Assembly: GCA_003695605.1 (NCBI GenBank)
Contig: RFIK01000164.1
Location: 1-16,293 of the forward strand
Direction of reading: 5' to 3'
DNA from: Chlorobiota bacterium
Lineage (GTDB): Bacteria; Bacteroidota; Ignavibacteria; Kapaibacteriales; NICIL-2
Length of the DNA: 16,293 nt
The notes below the pieces were generated by a model. That model made no database searches. It was given only the letters and a program-made list of their open reading frames with translations, and had not been told where the DNA came from. Of the stretch, positions 1 to 7,162 are shown piece after piece; position 1 is the stretch's first letter; the number at the start of each line of letters is the position of its first letter. Both the position numbers and the translations under genes were made by a program.

Positions 1-1
1 A

Positions 2-1738
2 TACGTACTCAGTGGGCAACTTGCGCTCTCGTTTGCCAACGTGCGACTGAGCACGATCGAACCATACTCCCAGCAGTATCGAGTACGCCTGACGCATCAA
101 CAGACGCTTGGGCCAACAACCTCATTTGCCGCAAACCTGGATTTCCTCTCGCAGGGGTACATCGCTTCGACCCAGTATGCGCTTAGCCAGCGCATCTTGG
201 GAAACATCACCTCGAGCGCAGGGATTTCGCATACGTTCGAAAGTGGCAGTGGCGTTTCGCTCAACTACCTGCGCAACCAGAGCCTTACCTCGAGCGCGAA
301 CGACAATCGTGCGACACTTTCGTTGACGGTTCCCTCAACGATGCCGCTACGTGGAATGCTGCCCAGCTCGAATTGGCTCTCGACGCTGACGCTCAGCTAC
401 TCGGGCACGGGCACAGCACTTCTTGCTCGCGACGTTGGCACCCTACCTGCGCCATACGATACCACGCGCTGGAGCGGTGTCATTCAGCATTCGCCCAGCC
501 TGACAGTGAATCCGCGCCTTGGATACTTTGCCATCACGCCGAGCATCAGTCTTCGCGCCAACACATACTTCCGCCGCATCACGCGATCGTGGAGCACGCA
601 GTTGGGCAGAACTGTTGACCAAATCGAGTACGGCATCTTCAACGAATACGCCGTTAGCGCTGGAATTTCGGTACGGACGACACTCTACGGCTCTCCACTG
701 TTCTTGGCAAAGGACGTTGCCATCCGCCATACGATCATCCCGACGCTCTCCCTGCGGGTGACGCCAGATCTCTCTGCACCGCGCTACGGATTCTACGATT
801 GGTACACTGTGCCTGCCGACTCGCTTCGACCCGCGCAAACGGTGCAGTATTCCCGCTTCGCACTCGATGGAGGCGGTATTGCCCCTCGCGGACGAGCACT
901 GGCACTCGACTATTCCATTGACAATGCACTCGACGGAAAACTCTTTGGCGATTCTGCATCGCGGAAGGTGGATCTGTTTCGTTTCACCGTGAGTGGTTCG
1001 TACAACTTCGTTGCCGACTCATTCCGTTTGAGCGACCAAACCTGGACATTTCGCTTTCCGACGGTTGCAAATCTTTCGCTTTCCTCCTCGATGCGGACGA
1101 CACTCTACGATGAAGCCCCAACGTTCGACAACGCCGGCAACATCATCGGTTATCGGCAGATTTCACGGTTCCGCGCTGAGCGGCTTGGGCTCGCTGGTGC
1201 AATTCGCGTTACGTCGTTTTCTCTGAACTTTTCGACTTCCTTCAATCAAAGCGGGATCGTACCCGCAGCATCTTCTCCTCGACCAGCCACACGTGCGCAA
1301 GACACCACCGCGGAACAGCTCGGCGAGCGTTTTCGAGCACGGTTGGAAGCTGAGCAAGAAGAGCCAGACCTGTGGGGACAGCATTCACCAGGATGGTCGC
1401 GTCCAGCATTTCCCTGGGAGCTGACGCTCAACGCGTCGTATTCATACACGCGACCTTTTGCAGCGCAACCTGCAACCGAACAATTCAATCTCTCGGTTGC
1501 AGGCTCTCTGCAGCTGACGCGGACGTGGAATATCGCGGGTGGTTTTGCATACGATGCATTGCGTCGAGCGCTCAGCGGCATCAATGTTCGCATCACGAAG
1601 CAGCTTCACTGCTGGGCGCTCAGTTTCGTCTGGTACCCAGTCGGCATCAACAGCGGCTTTTATCTGGTGCTCAATCCTATTGCGAGCGTGCTCCGGGATC
1701 TGAAGATCGAAAAGCGGAGCACACCGGTGTTTCAGTAA
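2..1738 (+). CDS. lptD: LptD-like outer-membrane LPS assembly protein, C-terminal part (5' end outside window)
   Basis: The reading frame is open from the first bases, so this is the 3' portion (about 578 residues) of a longer gene; the GTG at 41 is not a credible start. The product is built of alternating polar/hydrophobic strands typical of an outer-membrane beta-barrel. It resembles the Bacteroidota-type LptD barrel: an 'RHTIIPTLSLRVTPDLSAP' segment, a 'SGSYNFVADSFRLS' segment, and a C-terminal stretch with 'LHCWALSFVWYPVG' followed by 'ASVLRDLKIEK'. The family inserts lipopolysaccharide into the outer leaflet of the outer membrane, receiving it from the periplasmic Lpt bridge. A charged, probably unstructured segment (Ala/Arg/Glu-rich, around bases 1280-1380) interrupts the barrel strands. 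The N-terminal periplasmic OstA/LptA-like domain lies upstream of the window. The assignment rests on recognised sequence character, not a database search. Confidence 0.8.
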   Translation, partial: YVLSGQLALSFANVRLSTIEPYSQQYRVRLTHQQTLGPTTSFAANLDFLSQGYIASTQYALSQRILGNITSSAGISHTFESGSGVSLNYLRNQSLTSSANDNRATLSLTVPSTMPLRGMLPSSNWLSTLTLSYSGTGTALLARDVGTLPAPYDTTRWSGVIQHSPSLTVNPRLGYFAITPSISLRANTYFRRITRSWSTQLGRTVDQIEYGIFNEYAVSAGISVRTTLYGSPLFLAKDVAIRHTIIPTLSLRVTPDLSAPRYGFYDWYTVPADSLRPAQTVQYSRFALDGGGIAPRGRALALDYSIDNALDGKLFGDSASRKVDLFRFTVSGSYNFVADSFRLSDQTWTFRFPTVANLSLSSSMRTTLYDEAPTFDNAGNIIGYRQISRFRAERLGLAGAIRVTSFSLNFSTSFNQSGIVPAASSPRPATRAQDTTAEQLGERFRARLEAEQEEPDLWGQHSPGWSRPAFPWELTLNASYSYTRPFAAQPATEQFNLSVAGSLQLTRTWNIAGGFAYDALRRALSGINVRITKQLHCWALSFVWYPVGINSGFYLVLNPIASVLRDLKIEKRSTPVFQ

Positions 1739-1742
1739 CACC

Positions 1743-1794
1743 CTCTCGTGAGCATTCAAATGCACCGAAGTGCACCGGATGCATCGCTCGAGAG
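1743..1794 (+). other. Nested inverted repeats between lptD and glmS
   Basis: An outer arm CTCTCG (1743-1748) is complementary to CGAGAG (1789-1794). Inside it, ATGCACCG (1760-1767) pairs with CGG-A-TGCAT (1776-1784) with one bulged base. In RNA this could form a two-tier stem-loop just after the lptD stop. A run of five T follows at 1802-1806, but eight bases downstream, so a terminator role is possible and not clear. The same stretch contains tandem TGCAYCG repeats, so it may act as a DNA operator instead. Confidence 0.35.
1761..1786 (+). repeat. Three tandem TGCAYCG repeats upstream of glmS
   Basis: TGCACCG occurs at 1761-1767 and 1771-1777, and TGCATCG at 1780-1786, so the copies are 10 and 9 bases apart, close to one DNA helical turn. 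They end 13 bases before the putative glmS -7 box at 1800. Copies on one helix face just upstream of a promoter are typical of a regulator-binding site. No regulator is identified. Confidence 0.4.
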
Positions 1795-1799
1795 CGTCC

Positions 1800-1807
1800 T
1801 ATTTTTG
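1800..1807 (+). promoter_or_regulatory. Putative glmS promoter -7 box (TAnnTTTG)
   Basis: TATTTTTG fits the TAnnTTTG -7 consensus of Bacteroidota primary sigma factor promoters and lies 25 bases before the glmS ATG. No convincing TTTG/TTG -33 element is found at the usual distance, so this is a half-match. Similar boxes lie before mreB and pspA. Confidence 0.35.
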
Positions 1808-1832
1808 GCATCGAACTATCAACGGCGTTTCT

Positions 1833-3665
1833 ATGTGTGGCATCATTGGTTACATCGGACATCGGCCGGCGTTGCCGATCGTACTCGAAGGGCTCCGCAA
1901 CCTGGAGTACCGCGGCTACGATTCCGCGGGCATTGCAATCTGCGACGGCAGCCGAATCCGCATCGCCAAGCGCGCGGGGAAAGTCGCATCGCTTGCTGCT
2001 GAGGTCGAGCACCTCCCCATGCCGGGAACTCTCGGAATTGGCCACACACGTTGGGCGACGCACGGTGAGCCAACAGATACCAACGCACACCCCCACAGCG
2101 ATGCCTCCAGTCGGATTGTCCTCATTCACAATGGCATTATCGAGAACTACGCCATCCTGAAAACCAAGCTGGAGCGCCTTGGCTATAGCTTTCGTTCCGA
2201 GACTGATACTGAGGTGCTCGCCGTCTTCATTGGGATGCTCTACGACGAGCTCGGCGACTTCGAACTTGCCGTGCGTACTGCTCTGCAAGAAGTCGAAGGG
2301 ACGTTCGGACTGGCGATCATCTCCAGCAACGATCCCGATTGCTTGATCGCCGCGCGGCGTGGGTCTCCGATTGTGCTTGGCATCGGAGACGACGAGTACA
2401 TCGTCGCCTCGGACGCTTCGGCAATCGTCGCACACACGCGACGAGTGGTCTATCTCCGCGACGACGAAATGGCGATCCTTCGGCGGAATGGGTACGTAAC
2501 GAAAACGATCAGCGACGAATACATCGCGCCGGAGATCCACGAGCTGGATTTCGAGCTTGAGCAAATCCAGCGCGGGAATTTCCCACACTTTATGCTCAAG
2601 GAAATCTTCGAGCAACCGGGAACGTTCCGCGATTCGATCCGAGGGCGCCTTCTGCTGGCGGAAGGGAATGCCAAGCTTGGCGGTCTGGCAAGCGTTGCCG
2701 ATAAGCTGCGCTCCGCACGCCGGATTATCCTGACCGGCTGCGGCACTTCATGGCACTCGGCGCTCGTCGGCGAGTACATCATCGAGCAGTTGGCGCGCCT
2801 TCCAGTCGAAGTCGAATATGCATCCGAATTGCGTTACCGCAACCCGATCATCTACCCAGACGACATTGTTATTGGCATTTCGCAATCCGGCGAAACTATT
2901 GACACACTCGCAGCCCTCCGTGAAGCAAAGCTCAAAGGTGCGACGATCCTTGGCATCGTCAATGTTGTTGGTTCGACGATCGCACGGGAAACCGATGCAG
3001 GCGTTTACCTTCACGCTGGCCCTGAGGTGGGTGTTGCCTCGACAAAAGCGTTCACTTCGCAATTGGCGGTGCTTGCGCTCCTGGGACTCTACCTTGGACG
3101 GCAGCGTGACCTATCTGCCAGCGAAGGACAACACCTCGCACGGGAACTCGACGCAATTCCTACCCACATCACAAAAATTTTAGAGGCAGCTGCCGATATC
3201 GAACGTATTGCCGTAGAGTACGCCGATGCGACAAACTTCCTCTACTTGGGGCGTGGTGTAAACTTCCCCGTCGCGCTCGAAGGCGCACTCAAGCTCAAGG
3301 AAATTTCCTACATCCACGCCGAAGGGTACCCTGCTGCCGAAATGAAGCACGGTCCGATCGCGCTCATTGATGCAAACATGCCCGTCGTCTTCATCGCGAC
3401 ACGCGACGACATCTACGACAAAATCGTCTCCAACATCCAGGAAGTACGGGCACGCCGCGGACGGATCATCGCCATCGCCACGGAAGGGGACGACCGACTG
3501 CCGGCACTGGCAGACCACGTTATCTACGTGCCGCCGACACATCCGCTGCTGACACCGATCCTGGCAGTGATTCCACTTCAACTGTTGGCGTACTACATCG
3601 CAGTTGCGCGTGGCTGCGACGTGGATAAACCGCGCAACCTGGCAAAGTCGGTGACCGTCGAGTAA
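1833..3665 (+). CDS. glmS: Glutamine--fructose-6-phosphate aminotransferase (isomerizing)
   Basis: GlmS makes glucosamine-6-phosphate from fructose-6-phosphate and glutamine, the entry step to UDP-GlcNAc for peptidoglycan and LPS. The start is the ATG at 1833 because it yields MCGIIGYIG, in which Cys2 becomes the N-terminal nucleophile; the frame is open further upstream but those starts would bury the catalytic cysteine. The length, 610 residues, matches the family (about 609). The glutaminase domain (1 to about 240) carries GHTRWATHG at 70-78. The two SIS sugar-isomerase domains follow, with GCGTSWHS (302-309), SQSGETIDT (350-358) and the conserved C-terminal DKPRNLAKSVTVE holding the active-site lysine. 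No glmS ribozyme can fit: the leader is only 94 bases. The gene is followed after 6 bases by the nucleoside transporter, so they are probably co-transcribed. Confidence 0.97.
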   Translation: MCGIIGYIGHRPALPIVLEGLRNLEYRGYDSAGIAICDGSRIRIAKRAGKVASLAAEVEHLPMPGTLGIGHTRWATHGEPTDTNAHPHSDASSRIVLIHNGIIENYAILKTKLERLGYSFRSETDTEVLAVFIGMLYDELGDFELAVRTALQEVEGTFGLAIISSNDPDCLIAARRGSPIVLGIGDDEYIVASDASAIVAHTRRVVYLRDDEMAILRRNGYVTKTISDEYIAPEIHELDFELEQIQRGNFPHFMLKEIFEQPGTFRDSIRGRLLLAEGNAKLGGLASVADKLRSARRIILTGCGTSWHSALVGEYIIEQLARLPVEVEYASELRYRNPIIYPDDIVIGISQSGETIDTLAALREAKLKGATILGIVNVVGSTIARETDAGVYLHAGPEVGVASTKAFTSQLAVLALLGLYLGRQRDLSASEGQHLARELDAIPTHITKILEAAADIERIAVEYADATNFLYLGRGVNFPVALEGALKLKEISYIHAEGYPAAEMKHGPIALIDANMPVVFIATRDDIYDKIVSNIQEVRARRGRIIAIATEGDDRLPALADHVIYVPPTHPLLTPILAVIPLQLLAYYIAVARGCDVDKPRNLAKSVTVE

Positions 3666-3671
3666 GCAGGG

Positions 3672-4892
3672 ATGCACTGGGAGGCACTCGCCGGCATTGT
3701 TCTGTGCATCGTTGGGGCACGGTTGCTTGCACAGCGGCGCTCGCCATTCCCGTGGCGTGTGCTCTTGTGGGGATTGGGGATTCAACTTGCGCTTGGCATC
3801 TGGCTCTTGAAAAGTCCAAGTGGCGTTGCACTTTTCGAACATGTCGGGCGTGCCGTCACAGGATTTCTCTCCTTTGCCACCCGCGGTTCGGAGTTTCTCT
3901 TCGGCAATCTGGTCAAGCCAGAGTACCGTCACACATTCGGAATGCAGGTAGCGCTCGTGATCGCACCGACGATCATCTTCTTTTCAGCGGTCATTGCCAT
4001 GCTCTACCACCTGGGGATTATCCAGCGCATTGTCTATGCCGTTGCGTGGGTGATGGCACGGACGATGGGAACCTCCGGTCCTGAGTCGCTCTCGGCTGCG
4101 GCGAATATTTTTCTCGGGCAGACAGAAGCACCTATCCTGATTCGGCATTACCTATCGACAGCGAGCATCTCTGAACTGCACGCCATCATGGTCGGCGGAT
4201 TTGCGACCATTGCCGGTTCAGTCCTGGGCGCGTACGTCCAGCTTGGAATGTCCGCCCAGGCACTGATCACCGCCTCGCTGCTTTCTGCACCAGGAGGTCT
4301 GATGCTGGCGAAGCTGGCAATTCCACCAAGTGGCACAGAACGTCCGATCGAATCCTATCGCACTCGGCGCACGACGCAATCGCTCCTGGATGCAGCTACG
4401 AGCGGTGCGCGCGATGGACTGATGCTTGCGCTCAATGTCCTTGCAATGCTACTTGCGTTTATCGCAATCATGGCGCTGCTCGACGCAGGCTTTGCGTGGC
4501 TGCACTCTTGGCTCTCATGGATGCCGGCATCGCTCCGAGAGCTTCTCGGCTGGATCTTCCTGCCGTTGGCATATGCACTCGGTGTACCGGCGCAGGATGC
4601 CCACGCCGTCGCGCAGCTGCTGGGAACGAAGATCGTCGCCAACGAATTTGTTGCCTACACCGACTTAGCTGGGCTTATCCAAGCCGGTACCATCAGCCCG
4701 CGCGGGGCAATGATTGCGATGTACGCACTCTGCGGGTTTGCGAACATCAGCTCGATTGCCATTCAGATTGGGGGTATCGGCTCACTCGCACCTGAGCGGC
4801 GTGATGATATCGTTCGCCTTGGCTGGCGTGCAATGGCAATCGGGGCACTCACAAACTGTCTGAGTGCCTCGATTGCATCGCTCCTTGGTTAG
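3672..4892 (+). CDS. nupC: Concentrative nucleoside transporter, CNT/NupC family
   Basis: This inner-membrane protein of 406 residues (E. coli NupC has 400) is predicted to import nucleosides by cation symport. The CNT signatures are all visible: GQTEAP (149-154), GTKIVANEF (318-326) and CGFANISSIAIQIGGIG (354-370). In the Vibrio CNT structure the corresponding Gln/Thr/Glu of the first, Glu of the second and Asn/Ser of the third contact nucleoside, and all are kept here. Many hydrophobic segments cover the length. The ATG at 3672 follows the glmS stop by 6 bases, suggesting one transcript; there is no good Shine-Dalgarno sequence. Its TAG stop (4890-4892) interlocks with the stop of the convergent Spy-like gene. 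Whether the cation is H+ or Na+ and the exact substrate cannot be told from the sequence. The symbol denotes the family. Confidence 0.92.
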   Translation: MHWEALAGIVLCIVGARLLAQRRSPFPWRVLLWGLGIQLALGIWLLKSPSGVALFEHVGRAVTGFLSFATRGSEFLFGNLVKPEYRHTFGMQVALVIAPTIIFFSAVIAMLYHLGIIQRIVYAVAWVMARTMGTSGPESLSAAANIFLGQTEAPILIRHYLSTASISELHAIMVGGFATIAGSVLGAYVQLGMSAQALITASLLSAPGGLMLAKLAIPPSGTERPIESYRTRRTTQSLLDAATSGARDGLMLALNVLAMLLAFIAIMALLDAGFAWLHSWLSWMPASLRELLGWIFLPLAYALGVPAQDAHAVAQLLGTKIVANEFVAYTDLAGLIQAGTISPRGAMIAMYALCGFANISSIAIQIGGIGSLAPERRDDIVRLGWRAMAIGALTNCLSASIASLLG

Positions 4893-5401
4893 TCTGGTTC
4901 TTCCAGTGGGGGAACTCTCCGCCGATCGCGCTCCCGTAGCGGGGGACGTTGTCGCTCAAGCAGAGCGCGCTGCAATCCCTCGATGAACCGTACCTCGAAG
5001 ACGACAAGCTTTGCATATTGCTGCGGATTTAGGAGCGAGCGCACAGATTCCAACCGCTCCAGTGTTGCAGTCGAGAGCTGTTGGAGTGCTTTCGTCGCAG
5101 CCTGCGTTTTCGTGCTTAGTTCTGCATCGGATACATTCGCGCGGATTGCCGCCTCCAGCTCTCCAATGGCAGTACGGAGGTCGTGCCGGGCTTGGTCAAT
5201 TTTCTTCTGACCTTCGTTGTAGCGCACGAAGAATTTCTCCGCAGTCTTTTCGTCCAAATCGAGCGTTTCGATCAGCTTGAGCTTCTTGAACTGAGCCAAG
5301 CGCTCTGCGGGTTTCCGTTGTGGGGGTTGTTGTGCTGGTGGCAGCGCAACAAGCATGGTTGCTGCAAACATCGCAACCGTTAGGCTACTCAAGCGTTTCA
5401 T
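4889..5401 (-). CDS. Spy/CpxP/CnrX-like periplasmic protein, third gene of ECF sigma operon
   Basis: The ATG at 5401 is chosen because it begins a signal peptide (MKRLSSLTVAMFAATMLVAL); a longer open frame upstream lies inside the anti-sigma gene. The 170-residue product has a signal peptide to about residue 24, then a nearly all-helical, highly charged region. It contains an LNPQQYAKL motif at 124-132, resembling the LTxxQ motif of Spy/CpxP/ZraP-type proteins, which act as periplasmic chaperones or stress and metal sensors. An Arg/Pro/Glu-rich tail follows residue 150. The start overlaps the anti-sigma end by 17 bases. In the Cnr nickel/cobalt system a related protein (CnrX) sits beside the anti-sigma factor and controls it, so a sensor role is a reasonable inference. 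The mature part has no Cys and only one His (His73), so metal sensing as in CnrX is unlikely. Confidence 0.7.
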   Translation of the reverse strand: MKRLSSLTVAMFAATMLVALPPAQQPPQRKPAERLAQFKKLKLIETLDLDEKTAEKFFVRYNEGQKKIDQARHDLRTAIGELEAAIRANVSDAELSTKTQAATKALQQLSTATLERLESVRSLLNPQQYAKLVVFEVRFIEGLQRALLERQRPPLRERDRRRVPPLEEPD

Positions 5402-5987
5402 CGCCAAAAACCTCTGCAAATTGTTCAACAAACTCGGAGTCGATCGCATCGTAGGGAAAGGTAGCAAGCGCGAGTGCATCAATAGGTGCAGAATCGATCG
5501 TTGGCTGCTGATGGATGCCAGACGCTGCACGAACAGACTGGGTTGGGGCTACTTGCTTGAGAGCTGGAGCGTCAGAGCGTTGCACCAGCGATTCCTCAAC
5601 CGTTTGCACCGAGGATGGCCGTGGCGTTGGTTGAGTCACGGGTAGGTACTCCCGTTGGCTGTGATTGCGCTCAGGGAAAATAATCGCAACAACAATCGCG
5701 GCGACGCATACCATACTCACCGCGAACCAGTACCACCGAACGCGCCGACGACTGCCTGCTCGGCGGAGCTGCTCGACTACGCGAACGCTGAGCATTCGCG
5801 ACCGCCAATCGAGTTCTCGCTGAATGGATTGCGGAGGAAATGCATCGAAGAGTGTGCGGATTGCTTCCAGTTCTGCTTGGAGCTCGGGTGAAGAGTGGAG
5901 CGCCCTTTCGACGGCGAACCGCTCTTCGTCGCTGAGCATTCCTGCAGCGTAGTCGGGCAGGAGTGAGCGAAGTCTTTCGATCTCCAT
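5385..5987 (-). CDS. Membrane-anchored anti-sigma factor for the adjacent ECF sigma
   Basis: The product is a single-pass membrane protein of about 200 residues. The cytoplasmic N-terminus (LLPDYAAGMLSDEE then a charged helical stretch to about 50) resembles the sigma-binding domain of ECF anti-sigma factors. One transmembrane helix lies at about 84-104, followed by a Pro/Ser/Gln-rich periplasmic tail of about 95 residues. The HxxxCxxC zinc signature of ZAS-type anti-sigma factors is absent. Two ATGs lie side by side (5990 and 5987). AAGGAGG at 5994-6000 is 6 bases from the second and only 3 from the first, so I chose 5987. The sigma gene stop (TGA 5989-5987) overlaps this start region, implying translational coupling and balanced synthesis. 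Partner and membrane location are inferred from context. Confidence 0.82.
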   Translation of the reverse strand: MEIERLRSLLPDYAAGMLSDEERFAVERALHSSPELQAELEAIRTLFDAFPPQSIQRELDWRSRMLSVRVVEQLRRAGSRRRVRWYWFAVSMVCVAAIVVAIIFPERNHSQREYLPVTQPTPRPSSVQTVEESLVQRSDAPALKQVAPTQSVRAASGIHQQPTIDSAPIDALALATFPYDAIDSEFVEQFAEVFGDETLE

Positions 5988-6577
5988 CATTTGCCTCCTT
6001 TGGGAATGGGACGACCGAGCATTTCTGCAAGCTTGCGAACGGCGTGGTAATAGTTTGCCTTCAAGCCACTGACGCTTACGCCAAGCATTGTGGAGATCTC
6101 TTCGTAACTGAGACCTTCGACGTAGCGGAGATAGAACGTCTCGCGCTGTTTCGGTGGCAGCTTAGTGAGCATTCCGTGGAAGCGTTCAAGGAAGTCAGCA
6201 TCCTCTACTTCCCGATCCGGCATCGGAAGCGAAGAGCGCAGATCCTCAACGCTCTCGAGCACGTCCTCGAGACGAACGAACTTTTTCCACTTCCGGCGGA
6301 AGGAAATGCACGTGTTCACGGTGATGCGGTATAGCCAGGTTTGGAGTGAGCTATCGCCCTTGAAACGGTGCAATGCCTGAAACGCTCGGATGAAGGTTTC
6401 CTGCGCGACGTCGTCGGCATCACTACGGTCACCGTCGAGGTACCGCAGTGCAATGCCATAGACGAAACGTTGGTAGCGACGCACAAATTGCGATGCTGCA
6501 CGTTCCCGATCCCCATGGAGGAACTCTTCAATGAGCGCCGATTCATCAGCCGTTAGTGCCATCACGCGTGCTGCCAT
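5987..6577 (-). CDS. ECF-type RNA polymerase sigma factor
   Basis: This 196-residue protein has the two-domain layout of group 4 sigma factors. Region 2 spans about 30-97, with 'DADDVAQETFIRAFQ' (core-binding region 2.2) and 'LQTWLYRITVNTCISFRRK'. A short linker follows, then region 4 at about 130-185, with 'LPPKQRETFYLRYVEGLSY' and a helix-turn-helix (EEISTMLGVSVSGLKANYYHAVRKL, 159-183). It directs RNA polymerase to a small stress regulon, probably including its own operon. The next gene overlaps its stop and encodes the likely anti-sigma factor. A second ATG at 6562 is an alternative start; neither has a clear Shine-Dalgarno sequence. The stimulus cannot be read from the sequence, but the periplasmic third gene points to envelope stress. 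Confidence 0.93.
   Translation of the reverse strand: MAARVMALTADESALIEEFLHGDRERAASQFVRRYQRFVYGIALRYLDGDRSDADDVAQETFIRAFQALHRFKGDSSLQTWLYRITVNTCISFRRKWKKFVRLEDVLESVEDLRSSLPMPDREVEDADFLERFHGMLTKLPPKQRETFYLRYVEGLSYEEISTMLGVSVSGLKANYYHAVRKLAEMLGRPIPKGGK
5994..6000 (-). promoter_or_regulatory. Strong Shine-Dalgarno for anti-sigma gene
   Basis: AAGGAGG on the minus strand lies inside the last codons of the sigma gene. It is the best ribosome-binding site I found in the window, where most genes lack one. Its spacing (6 bases) favours the ATG at 5987 over that at 5990. Strong translation of the anti-sigma relative to the sigma would keep the sigma silent without stress. Confidence 0.6.
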
Positions 6578-6689
6578 CGTGGATACGTTCGATGTTGGTT
6601 GCTTGCTGCCTTTGACGCAGCGTTGTGCGTGGGCGTTTAATCTATGCTCGGCTCGCGCTCGAGTAGTTTTTCTCCTCTACTTCATGTGT
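6578..6689. other. 112-bp gap upstream of ECF sigma gene
   Basis: This is the longest spacer within the minus-strand cluster and the natural place for a promoter of the sigma operon. I see no TAnnTTTG box and no clear ECF-type -35 (GGAAC-like) element. Only a short inverted repeat is visible (ACGCA/TGCGT around a 6-base loop, near 6615-6635), and no terminator with a T-run after the YbjN-like gene. Confidence 0.3.
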
Positions 6690-7130
6690 TTATTGGCCGA
6701 GGACATCGGCAGCACGCTGCCCGCCCGCCAGTGCGACGATTTCATCGTCGTAGTGATCTGCGATAATCGCAACGCTCATGATTGTCGTCACAAGCTCGTT
6801 GCGATCCATATTTGAGGCAGTGATGGAGTGGGAGAAGATGATTGTATCATCGAAGAGCAGCCCAAAACCCCCAAGGTGGATCTCCGCATTCTTCCGTAGG
6901 AGGAAACGCATAAGCTCTTCGCTGATCGTTGCACCCGACACAACATGCGCGATGCATTCGACGACGCACTCGGTTTCTGTAAACGGCCGGACTACGATGA
7001 TAACCTGGGTCGAGCCATGCAAGACAGCAAACGAGCCATTGGAGAATGGCACGTACTCTGGGAACGCCTCGTGAAGGATACTTTCGACACGCAAGCGGGT
7101 GGATTCGATGAGTTCGGCAGGTGTTGTCAT
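6690..7130 (-). CDS. YbjN domain-containing protein (type III secretion chaperone-like fold)
   Basis: The 146-residue soluble protein has the pattern of YbjN/T3SS-chaperone-like proteins. An N-terminal helix is followed by strands (NGSFAVLHGSTQVIIVVRPF, 31-50), a helix with LLRKNAEIHLGGFGLLFDD (77-95), an 'IIFSHSITASNMDRNEL' strand-helix, and a C-terminal helix with AIIADHYDDEIVALAGGQ (121-138). No signal peptide or membrane helix is present. YbjN-like proteins are widespread and poorly understood; some are linked to stress phenotypes, and a protein-binding role is suggested by the fold. It lies 32 bases downstream of pspA on the same strand, so co-expression with the membrane-stress effector is likely. 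Family assignment is moderate and no precise function should be read into it. Confidence 0.65.
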   Translation of the reverse strand: MTTPAELIESTRLRVESILHEAFPEYVPFSNGSFAVLHGSTQVIIVVRPFTETECVVECIAHVVSGATISEELMRFLLRKNAEIHLGGFGLLFDDTIIFSHSITASNMDRNELVTTIMSVAIIADHYDDEIVALAGGQRAADVLGQ

Positions 7131-7162
7131 AAACGTCTCTCGAGTATGGTGTCAATACGTTG

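Noticed and set aside
1739..1832. glmS ribozyme or riboswitch
   Set aside because: The leader is only 94 bases and shows none of the core ribozyme sequence; a short stem-loop and repeats explain its structure.
1677..2615. A 312-codon open frame on the minus strand opposite glmS
   Set aside because: It lies antisense to an unmistakable glmS and its translation has no recognisable domain. It is a by-product of codon use in the real gene.
3180..3932. A 250-codon minus-strand frame across the end of glmS and start of nupC
   Set aside because: It is rich in Cys, His and Arg with no fold-like pattern, and overlaps two well-supported genes.
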